DNA of 64,000 nt. It comes from DATMER01 sp035536935. GTDB lineage: Bacteria > Acidobacteriota > Thermoanaerobaculia > Multivoradales > UBA5704. Location of the stretch: NCBI GenBank assembly GCA_035536935.1, contig DATLNC010000058.1, positions 1-64,000 of the forward strand, given 5' to 3'. The position numbers were made by a program, and so were the translations under genes. Below, in pieces: positions 17,394 through 25,607 of the stretch. The notes beneath the pieces were generated by a model. That model was given only the letters and a program-made list of their open reading frames with translations, did no database searches and had not been told where the DNA came from. Position 1 is the first letter of the stretch. Every line of letters begins with the position of its first letter.

Positions 17394-17975
17394 ATGAAGC
17401 CGGATCACGCTACCTACAGAGAATGGCTCAACCTGGAGGCCGACGGCCGCCTGGCGCGCAACGAGCGGGCCCGGCTCGAAGACCACCTCGCCACCTGCTC
17501 CGCCTGCCGCTCCGAGCTCGACGAGCTCCGCGGGTTGGAAGGCCTCCTGCTCCAGGCCAGCGTGCCGGTGCGCGAGGGCTTCCGCGACGACATCCTCGCC
17601 GCCCTGCCCGTCACGGGCTGGGAGGCGCGTGGCCCGCGTACCTGGGGCTTTCCGGCCGCCATGTTCATCCTGCTCGGCGTGATCGCCACGGCGGTGATCG
17701 GCAGCTCGGCGAGCGGCGAACATGCCGGCCTGGGCGCGCTCTCGGCCATCTTCGGCATGTTCCAGGCCACGGTCCTCGCCGGCTCCGGCCTCCTCGGCGC
17801 GAGCTGGAAGGGCTTCGGCCTCGTCTTCCAGGAATTGCTCTCCTCCCCGATGAGCCTGGCTATGTTCGGGGTCTTCGTGCTCTGCCTGAACATCCTGCTG
17901 GTCTCCATGATCCGCCGCAAGCGCACCGCGGTCGGCGTAAACGAGCCGCGCTCCGATTTACGCCGGCTGCAATAG
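17394..17975 (+). CDS. Zinc-finger anti-sigma factor
   Basis: 193 aa. The N-terminal zinc-binding anti-sigma motif is H-x3-C-x2-C (LEDHLATCSACRSELDEL, residues about 27-44). Three hydrophobic segments follow (FPAAMFILLGVIATAVIG, a weak middle one, and LAMFGVFVLCLNILLVSMI), ending in a basic tail. I chose the ATG at 17394, preceded by GGGGG, rather than the TTG that overlaps the sigma stop. It is expected to sequester the ECF sigma factor encoded just upstream. Confidence 0.88.
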   Translation: MKPDHATYREWLNLEADGRLARNERARLEDHLATCSACRSELDELRGLEGLLLQASVPVREGFRDDILAALPVTGWEARGPRTWGFPAAMFILLGVIATAVIGSSASGEHAGLGALSAIFGMFQATVLAGSGLLGASWKGFGLVFQELLSSPMSLAMFGVFVLCLNILLVSMIRRKRTAVGVNEPRSDLRRLQ

Positions 17976-18023
17976 CCCGCCCCCCTCTGTAATACGGCCT
18001 CGCCTTGGCGTAAAGTTCCCGTC

Positions 18024-18920
18024 GTGAACGCCTTGCTGGTGAGCCTGTTGCTGCTCGCCTCCCCGCCGTCCGCCATGGGCGGGGACGGGGAGGTGGCGCT
18101 GCGCCTGGAGAAGGGGAGCCTGACGCGCAACCAGATGGTCGCGATGGGCAAGGACGTGATCGTCGCGGGAGAAGCGCTCTCCGACGTGGCCGCCATGGAA
18201 GGCTCGGTGGAGGTCACGGGCCGGGTGGCAGGGGACGTGGTCGTGCTGGGCGGAGATGCGCGGCTCGGTCCCGAGGCGCAGGTGGGAGGCGACATCTTCG
18301 TCCTCGGCGGGACGATCCAGGCCGCCCCCGGAGCGCACGCCGCGGGGCGGATGGTCTCCTATCCCACGGCCTCCTCGGCCCTGGTGACATTGGTGGAGGG
18401 TCCGAGCTTCGGCCTCGGTTTTACCTCGCCCCTGGTGCTGGGCACGAAGCTCGCGCTCCTCGCCGCCTGGGCGGCGCTCCTCCTGCTCTTCTTCGCCGCG
18501 ACCGGCCGCCAGCTCCTGGAAACGGCGGACGGCGTCCGCCGCGAGCCCTTCCGCAGCTTCGCCACGGGCCTGACGGGCGTGCTCGCCCTGGTGCTGACTG
18601 CCATGTTCTTCAGTGCCTTCACGGGAGGTCTCGTAGGAGTGCCGCTGCTGGTGCTGGTGGTCCTCCTGGCGATGCTCCTCAAGCTCTGGGGGATGGTGGC
18701 GGTCTTCTACGCCCTGGGAGACTGGCTGGCCCGCCGCCTCTTCCACCGCCCCCGCATGCGCCCCTTGAACGCCGCGACCATCGGTCTCCTGGTGATGGGA
18801 GTGGTGAAATTCCTCCCCTACGTCGGCATCTGGGTCTGGACCGCCGCCACCCTGATCGGCATGGGCGCGGCGCTCTCCACCAAGTTCGGACGCCAGGAAC
18901 CCTGGTTCGAGCTGGCTTAG
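18024..18920 (+). CDS. Bactofilin-like beta-helix membrane protein
   Basis: 298 aa. A signal peptide (residues 1-19) precedes a short parallel beta-helix resembling bactofilins (GKDVIVAGEALSDVAAMEGSVEVTGRVAGDVVVLGGDARLGPEAQVGGDIFVLGGTI, residues 45-105). About four membrane helices follow from residue 130. Such polymer-forming domain proteins with membrane regions are widespread, without a defined role. Here it follows the sigma/anti-sigma pair by 48 bp. Start GTG. Confidence 0.7.
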   Translation: MNALLVSLLLLASPPSAMGGDGEVALRLEKGSLTRNQMVAMGKDVIVAGEALSDVAAMEGSVEVTGRVAGDVVVLGGDARLGPEAQVGGDIFVLGGTIQAAPGAHAAGRMVSYPTASSALVTLVEGPSFGLGFTSPLVLGTKLALLAAWAALLLLFFAATGRQLLETADGVRREPFRSFATGLTGVLALVLTAMFFSAFTGGLVGVPLLVLVVLLAMLLKLWGMVAVFYALGDWLARRLFHRPRMRPLNAATIGLLVMGVVKFLPYVGIWVWTAATLIGMGAALSTKFGRQEPWFELA

Positions 18921-18959
18921 GCCGTCGACGGTCCACGATCTGGGCCAGCCAGTAGATTC

Positions 18960-18988
18960 TTGACACGCCGCCCGCCTTCGCTTACCTT
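18960..18988 (+). promoter_or_regulatory. Putative sigma-70 promoter upstream of rtcB
   Basis: TTGACA at 18960-18965, a 17-nt spacer and TACCTT at 18983-18988. The leader to the rtcB ATG would be about 150 nt and contains the palindrome CGTTGA-AA-TCAACG near 19025-19038, a possible operator. Confidence 0.45.
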
Positions 18989-19147
18989 TTTCCTTGGCTG
19001 CTGCCTTTGCACGTCTCCGGACCTCGTTGAAATCAACGGGGCCCGTCCATTCACGCTGCAAAGTCCCCATCGAAATTTAGATCGCTGCGACCTGTGCCCG
19101 CACTCTGCGGAGCCACGGCGGGTCTTCGTTTCGATGCAGGAGATCTC

Positions 19148-20686
19148 ATGGGCCGCAGACAAAAGCTGGAAGCCGTGGTGCGCCGTATCGACGCGACGCG
19201 CATCCGGATCGAAAATCCCCAGGGGGTACCGATCACCCTCTTCGCCAACTCCGACATCCCGATCGAAGCCGGGGCTGTCGAACAACTGCTCGAGCTCGTC
19301 TCCCTCCAGGAGACGCTCGATTCTCTCGTCGGGCACGTGTTCTGGGGCGGCGCCGCCGGCCGCCTCGATTCGATTGTCGTAACCCCCGATTTTCACCGGG
19401 GGTCCGGAATCCCGATCGGAACCGTCGTCGATGCCCGGGGCTTCGTGATCCCGAAGGCGGTCGGCAACGACATCTGCTGCGGGATGCGCCTCCTCGTGAC
19501 CGATCTCACGCGCGGGGAGATCGCGTCGAAGCTCGACCGGCTCGCCGCGCCTCTCCGCGCGAGCTTCTTCGAGGGCAAGCGCGACATCCCCATGTCGCCT
19601 CGGCAGCGGGAGGCGCTGCTGCGCGACGGGCTCCCAGGCCTGCTCGACACCCATGGCGACAATGCGCGCTCCGGGATCTGGCGGCGATACGAGCCGCGCG
19701 AGCAGGCGGCGGACCTCGGTCGCGTTCATTTCGGAGGATCTCTTCCGGCGCGGGAGACGTTCGGGTTCGCAGACTACGTGCGCGGTTCGGGCGTGGTGGA
19801 CGGGCGCGACTGTCATCTTGGATCGGTCGGCGGCGGCAATCACTTCGTGGAGATCCAGGCCGTCGAGGATGTATTCGACGGCGCGACGGCGCACGCCTGG
19901 GGTTTGCGTCCTGAATCGGTCGCGATCATGGCGCATTCGGGATCGGTAGGGATCGGCCACGCCGTGGGCGGCTGGTTCGACGAGCGCGCCCGATCGATCT
20001 TCCCGCGGGAGATCCGGCAGCCTTCGCACGGGTTTTACGTGATCCCTGTCGAAGGGCCGCACCAGGCCGCGGCCCGGGCGTATCTCGACGCCATGCGCAA
20101 TGCCGCGAACTTCGCCTTCGGCAACCGGCTGATGCTCGGATTGATGGCGCTCGGCGCCCTTTCCGAGGTCGCCGGCCGCAGGGTGGAGGCGCAGCTGGTG
20201 CACGACGCGCCGCACAATCTCGTGTGGGAGCCCGGGCCGAATTCTGACAGTTACCTTCACCGCAAGGGCGCCTGTCCGGCGCTCGGACCGGAGCCGGAGG
20301 GGCTGTTCCGTTACACGGGACAGCCAGTGATCGTCCCCGGGTCCATGGGCTCGTCGAGCTATGTGATGGCGGGGGAGGGGAGCGAGGAGGCGCTCGCGAG
20401 TGCCTGCCACGGGGCCGGAAGGCTCCTCGCCCGCGGCAAGGCACGGCAGGTGGACGAGCAGACTTACACGAGCGCAGTTGCATCCCTGCGAGTGGTCACG
20501 CCGATCGATCCGGAATCGAACAGCGTCCGCGGGCGACGAGACGTGTTGGAGCAGTATCACGGCAGGCTCAAGGAGGAGGCTCCCTATGCCTACAAGGACA
20601 TTACGCCGGTGATCGGAACGGTCGAGGAGGCGGGCATAGCGCGCCGCGTGGCCCGGCTCTGGCCGTTGCTCACTGTGAAGGGGTGA
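19148..20686 (+). CDS. rtcB: RNA ligase RtcB
   Basis: 512 aa. RtcB signatures are all visible: DFHRGSGIPIGTVV, VGNDICCGMR (Mn-binding Asp and Cys), GGNHFVEIQ, AHSGSVGIGHAVGGW, HDAPHNLVWE, YLHRKGACPA and VPGSMGSSSYVM (nucleotidyl His-Gly region). It joins RNA 2',3'-cyclic-phosphate or 3'-phosphate ends to 5'-OH ends with GTP and Mn, repairing cleaved tRNA. Start ATG 19148 with an AGGAG ribosome-binding site about 8 nt upstream. Neighbours downstream (tRNA-like element, slipin) match RNA-repair loci of other bacteria. RtcA and RtcR are not present here. Confidence 0.95.
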   Translation: MGRRQKLEAVVRRIDATRIRIENPQGVPITLFANSDIPIEAGAVEQLLELVSLQETLDSLVGHVFWGGAAGRLDSIVVTPDFHRGSGIPIGTVVDARGFVIPKAVGNDICCGMRLLVTDLTRGEIASKLDRLAAPLRASFFEGKRDIPMSPRQREALLRDGLPGLLDTHGDNARSGIWRRYEPREQAADLGRVHFGGSLPARETFGFADYVRGSGVVDGRDCHLGSVGGGNHFVEIQAVEDVFDGATAHAWGLRPESVAIMAHSGSVGIGHAVGGWFDERARSIFPREIRQPSHGFYVIPVEGPHQAAARAYLDAMRNAANFAFGNRLMLGLMALGALSEVAGRRVEAQLVHDAPHNLVWEPGPNSDSYLHRKGACPALGPEPEGLFRYTGQPVIVPGSMGSSSYVMAGEGSEEALASACHGAGRLLARGKARQVDEQTYTSAVASLRVVTPIDPESNSVRGRRDVLEQYHGRLKEEAPYAYKDITPVIGTVEEAGIARRVARLWPLLTVKG

Positions 20687-20712
20687 TCGGAAAAAAATCA
20701 TTGCTTACCCCC

Positions 20713-20741
20713 TTGACAGTCGCAATCGATTCCTCTATCTT
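20713..20741 (+). promoter_or_regulatory. Strong sigma-70 promoter downstream of rtcB
   Basis: A perfect TTGACA (20713-20718), an exact 17-nt spacer and TATCTT (20736-20741). It is the best-matching promoter in the window and drives a very short transcription unit that ends at the terminator at 20885-20924. Confidence 0.75.
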
Positions 20742-20767
20742 CCCTCTCCCTGAACGAGGAAACCATC

Positions 20768-20857
20768 ATGAAGCCACAAACGATCTCAACCGCGAACCTG
20801 CTCGAAAACTTCTGTCGACCTGACAGCAGGATCGGCGTGCAGGGAGATCGGCCCTAG
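20768..20857 (+). CDS. Short ORF in the rtcB-slipin interval (29 aa)
   Basis: An ATG with an AGGA Shine-Dalgarno 8 nt upstream opens a 29-residue peptide that begins MKPQTISTANLLENF and ends VQGDRP. It lies between a strong promoter and a strong terminator and is the only gene-like element in that unit. It may be a leader peptide, a small protein or the translated part of a small RNA. No family is recognised. Confidence 0.5.
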   Translation: MKPQTISTANLLENFCRPDSRIGVQGDRP

Positions 20858-20884
20858 AAGAGCGGAACCATCCGGCGTCATGCC

Positions 20885-20924
20885 GGCCTTCCGGGGTCGA
20901 ACCCCGGAAGGCCTTTTTGCTTTT
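20885..20924 (+). terminator. Strong intrinsic terminator of the short unit
   Basis: A perfect 12-bp stem (GGCCTTCCGGGG/CCCCGGAAGGCC) with loop TCGAA is followed by TTTTTGCTTTT. It closes a transcript of about 175 nt starting from the promoter at 20713-20741. Confidence 0.9.
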
Positions 20925-21018
20925 CCGGGGTTTTAAAACGGGTTTAACGTCCGCCTTTCTCCGGCGGCGCACGCGCCTCACTGGCGTGATCGGTAGCGTG
21001 CGTTCCGCATAACGGGTT

Positions 21019-21106
21019 CTAAGGGGGCAGACTCAACCAGCTCAGCCAGGTAGAGCACCAGACCATTAATCTGGCATTCGGAGGTTCGAATCCTCCGCCT
21101 TACGCA
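21019..21106 (+). ncRNA. tRNA-like element (Asn-like, degenerate) between rtcB and slipin
   Basis: D-arm GCTC/GAGC with loop AGCCAGGTA (21040-21056), anticodon stem CCAGA/TCTGG with loop CCATTAA (21058-21074), five-base variable loop, T-arm GGAGG/CCTCC with loop TTCGAAT (21080-21096) and a 3' strand GCCTTAC. The anticodon loop resembles tRNA-Asn (CTGTTAA), but invariant U33 is C and the first anticodon base is A. The acceptor pairs over only 5 bp (TAAGG/CCTTA), and 14 nt instead of 2 separate it from the D-stem. A translating tRNA is unlikely. Known RNA-repair loci carry tRNA-like Y RNAs, so a regulatory or decoy RNA is possible; a decayed tRNA is the alternative. Confidence 0.6.
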
Positions 21107-21331
21107 AGGTAGCAAGGTTTTCCGGAGGGCGGGTTCCGCAACCCGCCGGCCGCCGCGAAGTCTGCGGCGGCAGCATGCGACGGCGCTCTGCGGCGCCGCC
21201 GACCTGGCCGCGACAAAACGCGCTTGTGAAGGCGGAGTCGGCGCGGTCTTGGGCGGCGCCCCGCGCCCGAGGTGCGGCGGAGCGGTGTCTTCGCCCTCCG
21301 GAAGCCGCTTACAGAGAAAGGCAGGTGGAGC

Positions 21332-22435
21332 ATGGGTGTGAGACTGATCAAGGTGGAGACGTACGAGCGCGGCCTGGTCTTCGTGGATGGCGCGTTCTCG
21401 CGGTTGCTCGCGCCCGGCCGGCATTTCGTGGCGGAGCCGCTGCGCAGCCTGCAGGTGGAAAAGGTTTCCATCCGTCAGCCGTGGCTGTGCCACCGCGACC
21501 TGGAAGTGATCGTGAAGTCCGGGGCGCTGGCGGGCCAGGCCCTGGTGCTGGATATCAAGGACCACGAGCGCGCGCTGGTTTGGATCGATGGGCGCCTCGA
21601 TTCGGTGCTCGGTCCCGGTCTGTACGCGGTCTGGACCCTGTTCCACGAAGTCCGCGTCGAGCTGATCGATGCGCGGCCGGTGCGTTTCGAGCATCCGGAG
21701 CTGGCCAAGGTGCTGGCTGCCGAGAACGGGACGCTGCTTCTGGAGTCCGCGACCGTTGCTTCCGGCTGGGTCGGCCTGGTCTTCGTGAACGGCAAGCTGG
21801 CCGAGTCGCTGCCGCCGGGGCTGCACGCGTTCTGGCGGGGGGAGGGCGATCTGCGGATCGTTCAGTTCGACCTGCGCGAGCAGTCGGTGGACATCTCCGG
21901 CCAGGAGATCATGACGGCCGACAAGGTGACGCTGCGGATGAACGCCGTGGTCACCTATCGGGTTGCGGACCCGGTGAAGGCGATCACGGAGGTCGAGGGC
22001 TACGCCCAGGCCCTGTATCGCCAAGCGCAGCTCGCGCTGCGGGCCGTGGTTGGCACCCGCGAGCTCGACGCGCTGCTGTCGGAGAAGGACGGCGTGGTGG
22101 CCGAGCTGGAGGGGATGGTCCGTGCCCGGGCCGAGGCGCTGGGCATCGAGGTCCGCACGGTGGGTCTGCGCGACGTGATCCTGCCGGGCGAGATGAGGGA
22201 GATCCTGAACCGGGTGACGGAAGCCCGGAAGGCCGCGGAGGCCGCCCTCATCACGCGCAGAGAGGAGACTGCCGCCATCCGCTCGCAGGCCAACACCGCG
22301 CGGCTCTATGAGTCGAACCCGACCTTGATGCGGCTGCGCGAGCTGGAGGTGCTGGAGAGGGTTACCGACAAGGCCAACCTGTCGGTTGTTCTGGGCGATG
22401 GCGGTTTGGCGGATCGGGTGGTGAAGCTGTTGTAG
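21332..22435 (+). CDS. Slipin (SPFH/band-7 protein) of an RNA-repair locus
   Basis: 367 aa. The SPFH core is seen as EQSVDISGQEIMTADKVTLRMNAVVTYRVADPVKAITEVEGYAQALYRQAQLALRAVVG (about residues 190-250), followed by the helical region LRDVILPGEMREILNRVTEARKAAEAALITRREETAAIRSQANTARL. There is no classic N-terminal membrane helix; residues 1-165 contain two related GL-F/V--G-----L-PG--- modules. The start ATG 21332 has AGGTGGAG upstream. Slipins are recurrent neighbours of rtcB; a membrane-associated or scaffolding role in RNA repair is inferred. Confidence 0.85.
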   Translation: MGVRLIKVETYERGLVFVDGAFSRLLAPGRHFVAEPLRSLQVEKVSIRQPWLCHRDLEVIVKSGALAGQALVLDIKDHERALVWIDGRLDSVLGPGLYAVWTLFHEVRVELIDARPVRFEHPELAKVLAAENGTLLLESATVASGWVGLVFVNGKLAESLPPGLHAFWRGEGDLRIVQFDLREQSVDISGQEIMTADKVTLRMNAVVTYRVADPVKAITEVEGYAQALYRQAQLALRAVVGTRELDALLSEKDGVVAELEGMVRARAEALGIEVRTVGLRDVILPGEMREILNRVTEARKAAEAALITRREETAAIRSQANTARLYESNPTLMRLRELEVLERVTDKANLSVVLGDGGLADRVVKLL

Positions 22436-22437
22436 GG

Positions 22438-22512
22438 ACTAAAAGGACCGAAAGGACGGAAGCCGTGGCTTCTTGTCCTTGAGGTCCTTTTCGTCCTTTG
22501 GGTCCTTTCCGC
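22438..22512. repeat. GGAC/GTCC tandem repeat element, second copy
   Basis: AAAAGGACCGAAAGGAC faces GTCCTTGAGGTCCTTTTCGTCC and two more GTCCTTT units, giving an imperfect hairpin just after the slipin stop and before the next gene. It is of the same family as the element at 13935-14061. It may terminate slipin transcription. Confidence 0.75.
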
Positions 22513-22535
22513 CGGCTCCGTGCTAGCGTCGAGGC

Positions 22536-25500
22536 ATGGTCCGCGTTGCGCTCCTGCTCTTCAGCTCGGGCTTTTGCGCTCTGGTCTACCAGACCGCCTG
22601 GCTGCGCATGCTGCGGCTGGTGTTCGGGGCCTCGACCGCGGCGTCGGCAGCGGTGCTCGCGATCTTCATGGGCGGGCTCGGGTTCGGCGGGCTCGTACTG
22701 GGCCGGATCGCGGACCGCCGCCGCTCGCCTCTGCGGTTCTACGGTACCCTGGAGGCCGGGATCGCCCTGGCCGCGGGGCTCTCCCCCTGGCTCGTTGCGC
22801 TCGTTCAGAAAGTTTATTTCGCTCTTGGCGGTGGTGGGAGCCTCGTGCGGCTGGCCCTGTCCGCCCTCGTCCTCGGCATTCCGACATTCCTGATGGGCGG
22901 AACTCTCCCCGCCCTGGCCCGGGCGGTGGAGCAGGCTTCCGACACTGGCCGGCGCAGGACCGGACTGCTCTACGCGTTGAACACGCTCGGCGCGGTGGCC
23001 GGCGCTCTCGTCACCACCTTCTGGTCGCTGGAGCACCTCGGCATCCGGACGACGATCTGGGCGGCGGCTCTGCTCAACCTGGCAATCGCCGCCGTAGCCT
23101 GGTTTTCCCGGATTTCCGCGGCGGAAGCTCCCGAGGAGACGGCGGAGCTCCGGAAGGGGATCTTCGTTCCGCTCGCGGCCGGCGTGGTGGGCTTCGCGTT
23201 TCTCCTTATGGAGCTCGTCTGGTACCGGATGCTGTCTCCGCTCCTGGGCGGCTCTTCCTATACGTTCGGGCTGATCCTCGCCATGGCCCTGCTGGGGATC
23301 GGGCTCGGCAGTCTTCTGTATGGCGCGGGGCCTCGCCAGCTTCGCCCCACGCTCGCGGGCTTTGCCGTCACCTGTTCTCTGGAAGCCCTCGCGCTCGCCT
23401 TGCCTTTCGCTCTGGGCGACCGGCTGGCGGTTCTGGCCGTGCTCCTGCGGCCTTTGGCGGGCGCCGGCTTCCTGCCCCTCGTCCTCGGTTGGGCCCTGGT
23501 GACTGCGATCGTCGTCCTGCCGGCGGCGATCGTGGCGGGCTACCAGTTTCCGCTCCTCATCGCCCTGCTCGGACCCGGCCGGAGCCGGGTCGGCCGGGAG
23601 GTCGGCACGACCTACGCGGCGAATACGGTTGGAGCCATTGCCGGCTCGATCGCCGGCGGCTTCGGGCTCCTCCCGCTGCTTTCGGCACCCGGCGTCTGGC
23701 GCCTGGTGGTCGGTCTGCTCCTCCTCCTCGCCCTGGCGGCGGCTGGGATCTCTCTCCGGCGGAAGGGCTCCTGGAGGCTGCCTGTAGGCCTTGCCCTGGT
23801 CGGCGCGCTCCTAGCTTCAGCCCCGGGTCCGAGCGCATTCTGGCGGCACAGCCCGATCGGCGCGGGCCGGGTCAGCGGCGACTGGAGCGGTCCCAACGAG
23901 CTGCGGGATGCCATGAACAGCCAGCGGCGGGGAGTCGTCTGGGAACGGGACGGGGTCGAGAGCAGCGTGGCGATCGACATCACGCGGGAAACGGCCTTCC
24001 TGGTCAACGGCAAGGCCGACGGCAGCGCGCGGGCCGATGCGCCCACGCAGGTCATGAGCGGGCTGGTCGGGTCGATGCTCCACCCGGATCCCCGCCGCGC
24101 CCTGGTGATCGGGCTGGGGACCGGCAGCACCGCGGGCTGGCTCGCGGCCGTGCCGTCCATGGAGCGGGTGGACGTGGTGGAGATGGAGCCCGCGGTGGTC
24201 AGGGTGGCCGAGCTGCTCGCGCCGGTCAACCAGAATGCCTTGAGCAATCCCAAGGTGCGTCTGACGATCGGGGACGGCCGCGAGCTCCTCCTGACCAGCC
24301 CGGAAAGGTACGACGTCATCTTCTCCGAGCCGTCCAATCCCTACCGGGCGGGTATCGCCAGCCTCTTCACCCGTGAGCTCTACGAGGCGGCGAGCAACCG
24401 GCTGCGCCCCGGCGGGATCTTCCTCCAGTGGCTTCAGGGGTACGAAGTGGACGCGGAGGTCGTGGCCACGGTCTATGCCACCCTGAGCTCCGTGTTTCCC
24501 GCGGTCGAGACCTGGGAGATCAACTCGGGCGACCTGCTCCTCGTCGCCACCCGGGAGCCGCTCGTCCATGATGTCGCCAGAGTGCGGACCCGCGCCGGGC
24601 AGCCGCCCTACCGGGAGGCTCTCCTCCGGACATGGGGGGTGGGAGGAGTCGAGGGTTTCTACAGTGGCTATATCGCCTCTCCGGAGCTGGCTCGGGCCGT
24701 AGCAGCCCGCCCGCGCGCCCGGCTCAACACGGACGACCTGCCCATCCTGGAGTTCGGCTTCGCCCGCAACCTGGGCCGGTCCGGGCTCTTCCACGTGGAA
24801 GAGCTGGTGTCGCTGGTGCGCTCCCGTGGAGAGGACCGTCCCCTGGGAGCCTCCCTCGATTGGGGGCTCGTGGGCGAGCTGCGCCAGGCGCGCAGCCTCT
24901 TCTGGGGAGATTCCATCCATGGAGAGGGGAGGGATCCGGAGGCGGAATCGAGGCGGCTCGCTCGGGTGGCGTACTCGGACGTCGATCTGAAGTCGGCCTG
25001 CGGGCACTGGTTCGCCCAGTCCGCGGCTCCGTTCACCTATCCCGACCTCCTCCTGACCTCCGAATGCCTGGCCGGGACAGGAGATCCCCGCGCGCCGGAG
25101 CACGCCGCACGGATGCGCGAAATGAATCCGGTGGATGCCGACCTGATCCTCGCCATCTGGCACGACAAGGCGGATCGCACGCCGGAGGCGGTCCGTCACC
25201 TGGTGGCTGCGTTCGAAGGAGCGCGGCGCAATCCCTGGCCTTCGATCCCGTTGCTGGAGCGGGTGCTGGAGTTCGCTTCCGAGATCGCCACCCGCGACCC
25301 GGACGCCGCCAGGACGATCTTCAAGGCCCTGGCCGAGCCCTTCGCGGTGGGCATGGCCGATCAGACGCGGCTGCGCCAGCGGCTGGCGCTGACCTGGCTG
25401 TTGAGAGATGGTTGCGTCGAGGCCCTGGCGCCTTTCGAGCCGAGCCCTCCCTGGGAAGACCTGTTCCTCGCCCAGCGCGCCCGGTGCTACCGCGAGGCGC

Positions 25501-25607
25501 ACCATCCGCTCGCCGGCCGCGCCCGCTCCGATCTCGAGGAGTACATGAAGAACGCCCCGCCGCGGTTGGAGAGGGCGTTTCCTCCGCCGCTCTCTTCAGC
25601 CGACTAG
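22536..25607 (+). CDS. Membrane-embedded spermidine-synthase-like protein
   Basis: 1023 aa. Residues 1-430 hold about 12-14 membrane helices (SGFCALVYQTAWLRMLRLVFGAS and GALVTTFWSLEHLG are typical of this fusion family). Residues about 465-700 are a polyamine-synthase-like Rossmann methyltransferase fold: ALVIGLGTGSTAGWLA, RVDVVEMEPAVVRVAELLAPVNQNAL, IGDGRELLLTSPERYDVIFSEPSNPYRAGIASLFTRELYEAAS. The C-terminal 300 residues look helical, without clear motifs. True aminopropyl transfer is uncertain because the DDD/PAPY-type polyamine site is replaced by SEPSNPY. Function unknown. Confidence 0.75.
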   Translation: MVRVALLLFSSGFCALVYQTAWLRMLRLVFGASTAASAAVLAIFMGGLGFGGLVLGRIADRRRSPLRFYGTLEAGIALAAGLSPWLVALVQKVYFALGGGGSLVRLALSALVLGIPTFLMGGTLPALARAVEQASDTGRRRTGLLYALNTLGAVAGALVTTFWSLEHLGIRTTIWAAALLNLAIAAVAWFSRISAAEAPEETAELRKGIFVPLAAGVVGFAFLLMELVWYRMLSPLLGGSSYTFGLILAMALLGIGLGSLLYGAGPRQLRPTLAGFAVTCSLEALALALPFALGDRLAVLAVLLRPLAGAGFLPLVLGWALVTAIVVLPAAIVAGYQFPLLIALLGPGRSRVGREVGTTYAANTVGAIAGSIAGGFGLLPLLSAPGVWRLVVGLLLLLALAAAGISLRRKGSWRLPVGLALVGALLASAPGPSAFWRHSPIGAGRVSGDWSGPNELRDAMNSQRRGVVWERDGVESSVAIDITRETAFLVNGKADGSARADAPTQVMSGLVGSMLHPDPRRALVIGLGTGSTAGWLAAVPSMERVDVVEMEPAVVRVAELLAPVNQNALSNPKVRLTIGDGRELLLTSPERYDVIFSEPSNPYRAGIASLFTRELYEAASNRLRPGGIFLQWLQGYEVDAEVVATVYATLSSVFPAVETWEINSGDLLLVATREPLVHDVARVRTRAGQPPYREALLRTWGVGGVEGFYSGYIASPELARAVAARPRARLNTDDLPILEFGFARNLGRSGLFHVEELVSLVRSRGEDRPLGASLDWGLVGELRQARSLFWGDSIHGEGRDPEAESRRLARVAYSDVDLKSACGHWFAQSAAPFTYPDLLLTSECLAGTGDPRAPEHAARMREMNPVDADLILAIWHDKADRTPEAVRHLVAAFEGARRNPWPSIPLLERVLEFASEIATRDPDAARTIFKALAEPFAVGMADQTRLRQRLALTWLLRDGCVEALAPFEPSPPWEDLFLAQRARCYREAHHPLAGRARSDLEEYMKNAPPRLERAFPPPLSSAD

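Noticed and set aside
18994..19010. Sigma-54 promoter upstream of rtcB (TGGCTGCTGCCTTTGCA)
   Set aside because: The GG to GC spacing is one base too long for the -24/-12 consensus, and no RtcR gene is nearby.
21019..21106. Functional tRNA-Asn gene
   Set aside because: U33 is replaced by C, the anticodon starts with A, only 5 acceptor pairs form and 14 nt separate acceptor and D-stem.
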